Assembly: GCA_035505915.1 (NCBI GenBank)
Contig: DATJQI010000024.1
Location: 50,462 to 114,461 of the forward strand
DNA length: 64,000 nucleotides
DNA from: 40CM-2-70-7 sp035505915
GTDB lineage: Bacteria; Gemmatimonadota; Gemmatimonadetes; Gemmatimonadales; GWC2-71-9
Direction of reading: 5' to 3'
The translations under genes and the position numbers were made by a program. The notes beneath the pieces are model-generated. The model saw only the letters and a list, made by a program, of their open reading frames with translations, was not told the origin of the DNA and did no database searches. The first letter of the stretch is position 1; each line of letters opens with the position of its first letter. Of this stretch, positions 8,333 through 15,563 are shown piece by piece.

Positions 8333-8818
8333 TCAGCTCTGGCCGATCGCCTTGAGCTTCGCCTCCAGCGCCAGCCGCTCCAGCTTCTCGATCGGCAGGG
8401 CGAGCAGGAGATCGATCCGCCGCGCGATCAGCACGTACGCGTCCCGGAACGCTTTCCGGGCGGCCTCCGCGCCCACCGTCTCGGCGGGATCCGGCATGCC
8501 CCAGTGCGCCAACACGGGCTGTCCCGGGAAAATCGGGCAGGACTCCTTCGCTTTGTCGCAGACGGTGATGACGAAGTCCCAGGACTCGCGCTCCAGCCCG
8601 TGCACGGTGCGGGGCGCGTGGCCATGCCACTCGATCCCGTGCTCCCGAAGGGTCTCGATGGCGAGGGGATTCACCCGCGCCGCCGGGTTCGATCCGGCAC
8701 TCTCGGCGCGGAACCGGCCCTGGCCGCGGTCATTGAGAATGGCCTCGGCCATCTGGCTGCGGGCCGAGTTACCCGTGCAGAGAAAGAGCAGCCGGAATTC
8801 ACGAGGCTTCGTGGCCAT
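8333..8818 (-). CDS. arsC: Arsenate reductase, thioredoxin-coupled ArsC
   Basis: 161 residues with the low-molecular-weight phosphatase fold. The P-loop CTGNSARS (Cys14, Arg20) and the redox pair Cys87 and Cys94 in VCDKAKESC are the three cysteines of the thioredoxin-linked arsenate reductase mechanism. It reduces As(V) to As(III) in the cytoplasm. The ATG at 8818 lies 20 bases inside the end of the aquaporin gene, so it is the last gene of the ars operon. Confidence 0.95.
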   Translation of the reverse strand: MATKPREFRLLFLCTGNSARSQMAEAILNDRGQGRFRAESAGSNPAARVNPLAIETLREHGIEWHGHAPRTVHGLERESWDFVITVCDKAKESCPIFPGQPVLAHWGMPDPAETVGAEAARKAFRDAYVLIARRIDLLLALPIEKLERLALEAKLKAIGQS

Positions 8819-9470
8819 GAGCTGTCCCCTGACGAAGGTATGCGTACGTGGGCACCGCGAGCGCGGCGCCGGCGAGGGGGCCGACCCAGTAGATCCAGTG
8901 CCCGGTCCAGACATTCGAGGCCAGTGCCGGACCGAGCGACCGGGCGGGGTTCAGGCTCGCGCCGGTCAGCGGTCCGCCCATCAGGGCGTCCATCGCCACC
9001 GTCAACCCGACGGCGAGCCCGGCCACCGGGCGTGAGACGCGGGCATCGGTGGCGACCGCCAGCACCACGAGCATCAACACGAAGGTGAGGACGGCCTCCA
9101 CCACGACTCCCGGCACGACGCCGATCGCCGGCCGGGTGGCGGCGGCGGCCGCCGCCGGGCCGAGCAGGGCACGCAGCAGGAAGGCCGCCGCGATCCCACC
9201 GGCGATCTGGCTCGCGACATACGGCGCCGCCTCGCGCGCGGGAAACCGTCCGCTCAGGGTGAAGCCCGCGGTCACGGCCGGGTTGAAGTGCGCTCCGGAG
9301 ACGTGACCCAGCGCGTAGACGCCGACGAGAATGGCGAAGCCGAAGGCCAGCGCCACGCCGACCGGTGTCACCGATCCGGGGGCCCACGCATTCGCGGCCG
9401 CCGCCCCCGGGCCGATGAACACGAGCACGAAGGTCCCGATCGCTTCCGCGGCGTACCGGGGGCCCCTCAC
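8799..9470 (-). CDS. MIP/aquaporin family channel, probable arsenite exit channel
   Basis: 223 residues with six membrane segments. Both half-helix motifs are intact: FNPAV in the first half and LNPAR in the second. The GTG start at 9470 overlaps the TGA of arsM (GTGA). In some bacteria an aquaglyceroporin (AqpS) replaces ArsB or Acr3 and lets arsenite leave down its gradient after ArsC reduction. The position between arsM and arsC, with no ArsB or Acr3 nearby, makes the same role likely here. Water or glycerol transport cannot be excluded from sequence alone. Confidence 0.88.
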   Translation of the reverse strand: MRGPRYAAEAIGTFVLVFIGPGAAAANAWAPGSVTPVGVALAFGFAILVGVYALGHVSGAHFNPAVTAGFTLSGRFPAREAAPYVASQIAGGIAAAFLLRALLGPAAAAAATRPAIGVVPGVVVEAVLTFVLMLVVLAVATDARVSRPVAGLAVGLTVAMDALMGGPLTGASLNPARSLGPALASNVWTGHWIYWVGPLAGAALAVPTYAYLRQGTAHGHEAS

Positions 9471-10279
9471 GCCGGCTTTCGTCCTCTGATGAAGGCGCCC
9501 ATGATCCGCCCGCTGACCTCGCGGGCGATCACATCCGTGTCGAGTCCCGCACCGGCGAGCACGGCCCGGGCGTCTTCGAAGGCGTAGATCCGCGTCGGCT
9601 CGATGTCGACATCGGTGAATCCGGCGCGGGTGAGCAGCTCCCGGAACTCGGATTCCTCGAGCGCCCCCGCGACGCACCCGACCCAGAGCTCCATGCTCTG
9701 GCGCACCGCGGGCGGGACCTCGCCCCGGATGACCACGTCCGAGACGGCGAAGCGTCCGCCCGGCTTGAGCACCCGGAACGCTTCGGCCAGGACCCGTCGC
9801 TTGTCGGCGGACAGATTGATGACGCAATTGGAGATGACGACGTCGGCGTGGGCGTCCGGGAGGGGGATGGCCTCGATGGATCCCTTCAGAAATTCGACGT
9901 TGTCGAGGCCGGCTTTCCGCTGGTTCTCGCGGGACAGCGCCAGCATTTCGTCCGTCAGGTCCACCCCGTATGCCTTTCCGCCGGGCGCGACCCGGCGCGC
10001 GGAGAGGAGCACGTCGATGCCGCCACCCGAGCCGAGGTCGACGACGACGTCGCCCGGGTGGAGCTCGGCGAGGGCGGTGGGGTTGCCGCAGCCCAGGGAC
10101 GCCAGGACGGCGTTCTCCGGCAGCTGGGCGACCTGGTCGGGGGCGTAGAGGTTGTCGCTCACCGGGTCACACCCGCCGCCACAGCACGCGGACGCGGCCG
10201 AGTCGCCGGCCACGATCTTGAGCGCCGCGGCGCCGTACTTCTCCCGCACGGTCTTGGTGATCAGCTCGGCATCGGTCAC
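9467..10279 (-). CDS. arsM: Arsenite S-adenosylmethionine methyltransferase ArsM
   Basis: 270 residues from the GTG at 10279. The SAM-binding motif VVDLGSGGGIDVLL is followed by conserved cysteines in SLGCGNP, SNCVINL and VGCVAGAL, the arsenic-binding positions of ArsM. An extra N-terminal cluster C32, C33, C37 (ACCGGGC) is also typical. The enzyme methylates As(III), giving volatile or exportable species. The GTG start has GGAG six bases upstream; an ATG at 10291 has no such site and directly abuts the operator, so I prefer the GTG. It is the first gene after the operator at 10294. Confidence 0.93.
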   Translation of the reverse strand: MTDAELITKTVREKYGAAALKIVAGDSAASACCGGGCDPVSDNLYAPDQVAQLPENAVLASLGCGNPTALAELHPGDVVVDLGSGGGIDVLLSARRVAPGGKAYGVDLTDEMLALSRENQRKAGLDNVEFLKGSIEAIPLPDAHADVVISNCVINLSADKRRVLAEAFRVLKPGGRFAVSDVVIRGEVPPAVRQSMELWVGCVAGALEESEFRELLTRAGFTDVDIEPTRIYAFEDARAVLAGAGLDTDVIAREVSGRIMGAFIRGRKPA

Positions 10280-10293
10280 GGGTCTCTCCATTG

Positions 10294-10309
10294 ATCAAGA
10301 TTGGTTGAT
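10294..10309 (-). promoter_or_regulatory. ArsR-type operator in front of arsM
   Basis: ATCAA (10294-10298), a six-base spacer and TTGAT (10305-10309) form an inverted repeat 15 bases upstream of the arsM GTG. The half-sites and spacing equal those at 10663-10682. This suggests arsM-aquaporin-arsC can be controlled by ArsR independently of the arsR promoter. A TTGACC at 10320-10315 could be the -35 box, but no good -10 is visible. Confidence 0.65.
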
Positions 10310-10326
10310 ATGTTGGTCAAAAAAAA

Positions 10327-10653
10327 TCACGAGCAACAGGCGGCCCGACAGCTGCCCGCATGCGCTCCGGGTTTTACGGCCCGGGCGAAATCGGCGATCT
10401 GGTCGAGTGCGTCGGCGTCCAGCGTGTAGTAGCTCCAGCGGCCCTCGCGGCGGTCCGCAACCAGCCCGGCATCCTTGAGCACGCGCAGGTGGAACGACAG
10501 GCGCGACTGGGCCGCGTCGAGCGACGCCTGGAGCTCGCAGACGCAGCGCTCCCCGTGCGAGAGCATCTCGACGATCTTGAGGCGGGTGGGATCCGACAGC
10601 GCGTGAAACCAGCCGGCGGCGCGCGTCGCGGAGGGAAGAGTGGCGGTCGTCAC
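10327..10653 (-). CDS. arsR: ArsR family transcriptional repressor
   Basis: 108 residues, a winged-helix repressor. The metal site ERCVCEL places Cys37 and Cys39 in the recognition-helix region, as in classical As(III)-sensing ArsR proteins; the C-terminal CRAACCS adds further candidate ligands. The helix-turn-helix segment ends with SRLSFHLRVLKDAGLV. The start is the GTG at 10653. The promoter just upstream carries a perfect operator, so autoregulation is likely. Arsenite release of the repressor would switch on both arsR and the genes behind it. Confidence 0.93.
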   Translation of the reverse strand: MTTATLPSATRAAGWFHALSDPTRLKIVEMLSHGERCVCELQASLDAAQSRLSFHLRVLKDAGLVADRREGRWSYYTLDADALDQIADFARAVKPGAHAGSCRAACCS

Positions 10654-10659
10654 GCCGTA

Positions 10660-10687
10660 ATCATATCAACAAATATTGATATGTCAA
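10660..10687 (-). promoter_or_regulatory. arsR promoter with embedded operator
   Basis: On the minus strand TTGACA (10687-10682), a 16-base spacer and TATGAT (10665-10660) make a near-consensus sigma-70 promoter. The spacer holds a perfect 7-6-7 inverted repeat, ATATCAA and TTGATAT (10663-10682), with the same ATCAA-N6-TTGAT core as the arsM operator. The GTG start lies only six bases after the -10 box, so the transcript is probably leaderless. Confidence 0.8.
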
Positions 10688-10701
10688 CACGGGCCGAGCA
10701 A

Positions 10702-10751
10702 GTCTCATTAATGAATGAGAACGGCTCTCACATCATTTGCAGAAATGAGAC
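10702..10751. repeat. Triple AATGAGA motif upstream of the arsR promoter
   Basis: TCTCATT (10703-10709) and AATGAGA (10714-10720) form a 7-4-7 inverted repeat, and a third copy, AATGAGAC, at 10744-10751 pairs with GTCTCATT at 10702-10709. The stretch is clearly more AT-rich than its surroundings. It lies between the arsR promoter and the end of the REC-GGDEF gene and could bind another regulator. Confidence 0.45.
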
Positions 10752-10787
10752 TACGTCGTTCGGGATTTTTCGTCAACGTGGGGATGA

Positions 10788-11714
10788 CTACTGCTGCCGG
10801 CGCGCGTCCGACGCCTGGACCATCAGGTCTTCGATGGTCGGCGACAGGTCGGCGTTGAACGGCACGAAGCCGAGCGGAAGGATCAGCCGGTAGCGGCGGA
10901 TGGTGCGGTCGTTGAATTCCTGAACGTGCTGCGAGACGCGGCCGGCGATGATGGGGAACTTCTCGACCGGCGCGTCCAGCGCGAGGGCCATGAACTCGCC
11001 GCCTTCCAGCCGGCCGAGCAGATCGGAGTCGCGGAAGCTGCGGCGGAGGATGTCCGAGACGGCGCGGAGGAGCTGGTCGCCTTCCTCGAACCCCACGACC
11101 TTCGTGATGCGGTCGAATCCCGTGATCTCCGCGGACACGACGAGCAGGTTTCCCTTCACCCGCTGGGCCCGCTTCACGTACGGATCCGCCAGGGTGACGA
11201 ATCCGCGCCGGTTGTACAGGCCCGTCAGGCCGTCGATGAAGGACAGGGACCGGAGGGCCGAGCGGAGGCGCGAGACCTCCATCGCGTGCCGGATGCTGCG
11301 CGCCAGAATGTCCCCTTCGATCCGCCCTTTCATCAGATAATCCTGCGCGCCGGACTGCAGGGCCTGGGCGGCGAGCGTGCCGTCCCCCTGCGCGACCAGC
11401 GCGATCAGGGGCATTTCGAAGAACCGCTCGCGGACTTTGAGGAGCGCGTCGAGCCCCGCGGCTTCGGGGAGCGACAGATCGAGCAGGACCAGGTCCGTGT
11501 TGCCCTGCGCCAGATGCGCGTACGCCGAGTCCAGGTCCGTGACGTGCTGCAGGTCGTACGGCGGGGCGCCGGCGAAGGCCACGCCGGCGTCTCCCAGCGT
11601 ATCCCGCAGAAGCTGGGCGTGGCGCGGGTTGTCCTCGACCAGGAGGATCCGAACCGCTTCGCTGTCGATCCCGGGCAGGGAGCGCCGGGCCAGCCTGCCG
11701 CTTGGTCGGGTCAG
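10788..11714 (-). CDS. Response regulator with degenerate GGDEF domain
   Basis: 308 residues if it starts at the CTG at 11714. The receiver domain has the acidic pair in ILLVEDN, phospho-acceptor Asp in LVLLDLSLP and Lys in YLMKG. The GGDEF domain follows after a helical linker (SFIDGLTGLYNRRGF), but its signature reads RLEGGEF where RYGGDEF is expected, so catalysis is doubtful. The inhibitory-site motif RDSD is kept at the correct five-residue distance. No ATG, GTG or TTG exists in frame before the receiver domain; the next (GTG 11582) would delete its first strands. The CTG follows GGAGG and overlaps the TGA of a 13-codon ORF. Confidence 0.75.
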   Translation of the reverse strand: MTRPSGRLARRSLPGIDSEAVRILLVEDNPRHAQLLRDTLGDAGVAFAGAPPYDLQHVTDLDSAYAHLAQGNTDLVLLDLSLPEAAGLDALLKVRERFFEMPLIALVAQGDGTLAAQALQSGAQDYLMKGRIEGDILARSIRHAMEVSRLRSALRSLSFIDGLTGLYNRRGFVTLADPYVKRAQRVKGNLLVVSAEITGFDRITKVVGFEEGDQLLRAVSDILRRSFRDSDLLGRLEGGEFMALALDAPVEKFPIIAGRVSQHVQEFNDRTIRRYRLILPLGFVPFNADLSPTIEDLMVQASDARRQQ

Positions 11715-11752
11715 AGGTCCTCCGCTCCTGCGGGTCTGGGCCCGGGAATCAT
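11711..11752 (-). CDS. Possible 13-residue leader ORF
   Basis: ATG at 11752 opens a 13-codon frame ending in a TGA (11713-11711) that overlaps the CTG start proposed for the REC-GGDEF gene in the CTGA arrangement. It contains a GGAGG near its end that could serve the downstream start. It is too short for coding evidence, and its only support is the overlap geometry. Confidence 0.25.
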   Translation of the reverse strand: MIPGPRPAGAEDL

Positions 11753-11830
11753 ATGCCCGGAGCGCGGTCAGGGCGAGCCGGGTGCGGGGGCGCTTTGTGC
11801 GCTTGAACCGGAATCGCTATTCATATAGCC

Positions 11831-13636
11831 GTGCTCTCTCTCCCGGACGGCGTACCCCCGTCCTCCTCGGAGCCCGTTTCCATACCGGGCACCTTCACCC
11901 GCTCCTTCGCGGTCGCGCTCGCCATCCTGATCGCGATCGGAGCGACCACGTTCTGGGGTCTCGAGCGGATCGCGGTGGCGCGGGCCGACCGGCGGCACAC
12001 GGTCGACGTCCGGGATCGCCTGAGCCGGCTCCTGCGCGCGCTGCAGGACGCGGAGACGGGGCAGCGCGGGTTTCTCCTGACCGGACGGGAGCCCTACCGC
12101 GAGCCCTTCGTGACCGGCTCGCTGGCGGCGCGCGCCGAGCTCGATTCCCTCCTGCAAATCGCGGCCCCGGACACCGATCTCACCCTGCCGCTCCGGGCGC
12201 TCACACCGGCGGTCGAGGCGAAGCTCGCCGAGCTGACGCTCACGATGGACGTGCGGCGCGAGCGAGGCGCGGCGGCGGCCCTGCAGGTGGTGCTGACCGA
12301 CCGGGGACGCGTGCTGATGGACAGTGTGCGGGCCATCATCGAGGGGATTCAGGGCGTCGAGCGGGCACGCTACGACCGCGTTGACGCGGTCGTCGACCGC
12401 GCCGGCCGGTGGGTACGCGCGTCGAGCGTGGTGGGCACCATCCTGGCCGTGGGGTTTCTCGGCATCGCCGCGGTCGTCGTCCGCCGTGATCTCGCCGCGC
12501 GGCAGGCGGTCGAGAGGCGCCTCGAGGACATGTCCTCCGAGTTGAACGACCTCTACGAGCGGGCCCCCTGCGGCTATCACTCGCTCACCTCCGAGGGGTT
12601 GATCGTCCGGATCAACCGGACCGAATGCCGCTGGCTGGGATACGAGCCGGACGAAGTGGTCGGCAAGATGACCGTGTTCGATCTCATCGCGCCCGTCGAC
12701 CGCACCCGGGCCCGGGCCCGTTTCGATCAGCTGGTGTCGGGCGTGGACATCGGCACCGGAGAGGCCCGGTTCGTCCGAAAGGACGGATCCATGTTCGCGG
12801 CCCTGGTCTCGAGCACCCTGGTGCGGGACGCCTCCGGAGCTCCCTGGCGGGTGCGCGCGACGATGCTCGACCAGTCCGGGTTCCGGGCCGCCAAGGAGCA
12901 GGTCGATCGCCTCAACGCGCAGCTGCAGCGCCACGTGAGCGAGCTGGAAGACTTGAACCGCGAGCTCGAGAAGTTCAGCTACTCCGTCTCCCACGACCTC
13001 CGGTCCCCCCTCCGCGCCATCGCGGGGTTCGCCCGGCTGCTCGGCGAAGAGCACGCCGCGGCCCTCGACGCCGAGGGCCGGCGGCTCCTCAACGTCGTGC
13101 AGGTCAACGTCGAGCGGATGGGGCGGCTCATCGACGACCTGCTCGCGCTTTCCCGGTTCTCGCGGCAACCCCTGGTGCGCGTGCCGGTGGACATGGCCGC
13201 CCTCGTGGCGGGCGTGCTCGCGGACCGCGCGGCGGCGGAGGCGCCCCGCGGGGCGGACATCGTCGTGGGCGAGCTGCCCCCCACCGACGGCGACCCGGCG
13301 CTGCTGCGGCAGGTCTGGGAGCACCTCATCGACAACGGCGTGAAGTTCTCGGCGGGACGGGACGCCCCGCGGGTGGAGATCGGCGCGCACGGCGATCACG
13401 GCGCGACCGTGTACACGGTGCGCGACAATGGCGTGGGGTTCGACATGGAGTACGCCGAGAAGGTGTTCGAGGTGTTTCAGCGGTTGCAGCCGCAGTCGGA
13501 CTTCGAAGGCACCGGCGTGGGACTCGCGATCGTGCGACGGGTGATCCACCGCCACGGAGGCCGCATCTGGGCCGAAGCGGCCCCCGGCCGCGGCGCGACC
13601 TTCTCGTTTACCCTGGGTGTGAAAGGCGGGGCGTAA
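11831..13636 (+). CDS. Sensor histidine kinase, CHASE3-PAS-HisKA-HATPase
   Basis: 601 residues. A membrane helix at about 27-47, a CHASE3 extracytoplasmic domain (QDAETGQRGFLLTG marks its start), a second helix at about 197-217, a PAS domain (about 235-355), a coiled linker, HisKA with His388 in YSVSHDLRSP, and an ATPase domain with DNGVGFD and GTGVGLAIV. This matches phytochrome-like kinases that work with Rcp1-type regulators. The start is a GTG at 11831 without a clear ribosome site. The stop shares one base with the ATG of the response regulator. Confidence 0.9.
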   Translation: MLSLPDGVPPSSSEPVSIPGTFTRSFAVALAILIAIGATTFWGLERIAVARADRRHTVDVRDRLSRLLRALQDAETGQRGFLLTGREPYREPFVTGSLAARAELDSLLQIAAPDTDLTLPLRALTPAVEAKLAELTLTMDVRRERGAAAALQVVLTDRGRVLMDSVRAIIEGIQGVERARYDRVDAVVDRAGRWVRASSVVGTILAVGFLGIAAVVVRRDLAARQAVERRLEDMSSELNDLYERAPCGYHSLTSEGLIVRINRTECRWLGYEPDEVVGKMTVFDLIAPVDRTRARARFDQLVSGVDIGTGEARFVRKDGSMFAALVSSTLVRDASGAPWRVRATMLDQSGFRAAKEQVDRLNAQLQRHVSELEDLNRELEKFSYSVSHDLRSPLRAIAGFARLLGEEHAAALDAEGRRLLNVVQVNVERMGRLIDDLLALSRFSRQPLVRVPVDMAALVAGVLADRAAAEAPRGADIVVGELPPTDGDPALLRQVWEHLIDNGVKFSAGRDAPRVEIGAHGDHGATVYTVRDNGVGFDMEYAEKVFEVFQRLQPQSDFEGTGVGLAIVRRVIHRHGGRIWAEAAPGRGATFSFTLGVKGGA

Positions 13637-14079
13637 TGGTGGACTCCGATCAGGTCGAGATCCTGCTGGTGGAAGACAGCGCCGAAGACGCCGAGCTGAC
13701 GCTCCGGGCCCTGAAGAAGAACAACCTGGCCAACCGGATCTTCCACGCGCGGGACGGCGTCGAGGCGCTCGATTTCCTGTTCGGGCGGGGCGCGAACGCG
13801 GAGCCGGGGACCCTGCGCATGCTGCGGGTCGTCCTGCTGGACCTGAAGCTTCCGCGGGTGGACGGCATCGAGGTTCTGCGGCAGATGCGGGCGGACCCGC
13901 GCACCAAGCTGGTTCCCGTCGTGGTGCTGACATCCTCGCGCGAGGATCCCGACATCGCGAAGTGCTACGCCCTGGGTGTGAACAGCTACATCGTCAAGCC
14001 GGTCGAATTCCAGGAGTTCATCAAGGTCGTATCGTCTCTCGGGCTCTACTGGCTGCTCTTGAATCAGGCTCCGCAATAG
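13636..14079 (+). CDS. Single-domain response regulator, Rcp1-like
   Basis: 147 residues made of one receiver domain with no output domain. The acidic pair is in LLVEDSAEDAEL, phospho-acceptor Asp69 in RVVLLDLKLPRVDG, and the conserved Lys in SYIVKPVEF. The insertion FLFGRGANAEPGTLR is typical of the Rcp1 group that partners with phytochrome-like kinases. The ATG overlaps the kinase stop (TAATG), so kinase and regulator are almost certainly partners. The output is by protein contact. Confidence 0.92.
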   Translation: MVDSDQVEILLVEDSAEDAELTLRALKKNNLANRIFHARDGVEALDFLFGRGANAEPGTLRMLRVVLLDLKLPRVDGIEVLRQMRADPRTKLVPVVVLTSSREDPDIAKCYALGVNSYIVKPVEFQEFIKVVSSLGLYWLLLNQAPQ

Positions 14080-14120
14080 GTCGGGGTTGAGGGCGGCGGG
14101 GGCGCGGGTACCTTTCCACG

Positions 14121-15563
14121 ATGCCTCCGGCCCGCCTCCAGCCCTTCATCCGGGGCGCGTTCGCCCCCTCGGCCGGGGACGGCACGCTCCCCGATCTCAA
14201 CCCCTCCGATCCCGACGACGTGGTCGCGCTGGTGCCGTCGGGCTCTCCCGACGACGCCACGGGCGCCGTCACCGCCGCGGCGGAGGCCTGGGCCGCCTGG
14301 CGGACCCTGCCCGGGCCGGCGCGCGCGGAGCACCTCTACAAGTGGGCCGAGGTCGTCGGGTCGCGTCGGGAAGAGCTGGCGCAGGCGATGGCCCGCGAAG
14401 TCGGGAAACCGATCGCCGAGGCGCGCGGCGAGGTCGGCCGCGGTGAGATGATTCTCCGGTACCACGCGGGCGAGGCGGTGCGGAATCTGGGTGACGTGAT
14501 TCCCGCCCAGGCGCCCGGCGCCCTCCAGCTCACGCTGCGCGAGCCGCTCGGCGTGGTCGCCTGCATCACACCCTGGAATTTTCCCTTCGCCATCCCGCTC
14601 TGGAAGACGGCGCCGGCGCTGGCCTTCGGCAACACCGTCGTGCTGAAGCCGGCGGAGGATGCGTCGGCGATGGCGTCCCTCCTGGCGGAGACCGCCGCGG
14701 CCGCCGGCCTGCCGGCGGGCGTCTTCAACGTGGTTCCGGGATCCGGGACCACGGTCGGTCCCGCGCTGATCGCCGCCGAGGCGGTGCGGGCGGTGAGTTT
14801 CACCGGGTCCGCGGCCGTGGGCGCGTCGGTGGCCCTGACCTGCGCGCGCCGGAACATCCGCTATCAGACCGAGATGGGCGGCAAGAACGTCGTGATCGTG
14901 GCCGCCGACGCCGACCTGGATCGCGCCGCCACGCTCACCGCCGCGGGCGCGATGCGGTACGCCGGGCAGAAGTGCACCGCCACCAGCCGCGTGGTGGTCG
15001 TCCGCTCCGTCGCCGAGCGCTTCCTGGCGAAGCTCAAGGAGCAGGTCGAGGCGCTGCCGATCGGTCCCGTGACCGACTCCAAGGCGGCGGTCGGTCCCCT
15101 GATTACGGCGAAGGCGCGGGACCGGGTCCGCGCCGCGGTCACCGGAGCCGGCGCCGTGGTGACCGGCGGGCGCGAGCCCGCCGATGGACGGTTCCAGAAG
15201 GGCTTCTTCTTCGCGCCCACCGTGATCCGCGATGTCCCGCCCGACGCGCCGCTCGCCACCGAAGAGGTGTTCGGGCCGGTGCTCGCGACCTTCGTGGCGG
15301 ACGACTTGGACCACGCGATCACGCTGGCCAACCGCACCCGGTACGGTCTTTCGGCGTCGCTCTTCACGAAAGACCTGGGGAGCGCCCTCGAGTACGTCCG
15401 CCGCATCGAAGCCGGCGTGGTGCGCGTCAACGGCGACACCACCGGTGTGGATCCGCACGCGCCGTTCGGGGGACTCAAGGGGTCGAGCTCGGGTTCCCGC
15501 GAGCAGGGGCCCGCCGCGCGCGAGTTCTACACCGAGATCAAGACCGTGCAGGTCCACCCGTGA
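14121..15563 (+). CDS. Aldehyde dehydrogenase, probable alpha-ketoglutarate semialdehyde dehydrogenase
   Basis: 480 residues of the NAD(P)-dependent aldehyde dehydrogenase superfamily. The TPWNFPFAIP segment, the cofactor loop SFTGSAAVG, Glu in EMGGKN and catalytic Cys in GQKCTATS are all intact. The family is broad, but the five genes downstream give a full 4-hydroxyproline pathway whose last step oxidises 2,5-dioxopentanoate to 2-oxoglutarate, so that substrate is inferred. It is first in the operon, and its TGA overlaps the GTG of the epimerase. Confidence 0.88.
   Translation: MPPARLQPFIRGAFAPSAGDGTLPDLNPSDPDDVVALVPSGSPDDATGAVTAAAEAWAAWRTLPGPARAEHLYKWAEVVGSRREELAQAMAREVGKPIAEARGEVGRGEMILRYHAGEAVRNLGDVIPAQAPGALQLTLREPLGVVACITPWNFPFAIPLWKTAPALAFGNTVVLKPAEDASAMASLLAETAAAAGLPAGVFNVVPGSGTTVGPALIAAEAVRAVSFTGSAAVGASVALTCARRNIRYQTEMGGKNVVIVAADADLDRAATLTAAGAMRYAGQKCTATSRVVVVRSVAERFLAKLKEQVEALPIGPVTDSKAAVGPLITAKARDRVRAAVTGAGAVVTGGREPADGRFQKGFFFAPTVIRDVPPDAPLATEEVFGPVLATFVADDLDHAITLANRTRYGLSASLFTKDLGSALEYVRRIEAGVVRVNGDTTGVDPHAPFGGLKGSSSGSREQGPAAREFYTEIKTVQVHP

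Noticed and set aside
11803..11823. Leaderless promoter for the CHASE3 kinase
   Set aside because: The possible -35 and -10 boxes match only about half of the consensus positions, and spacing is acceptable only for the weakest combination.
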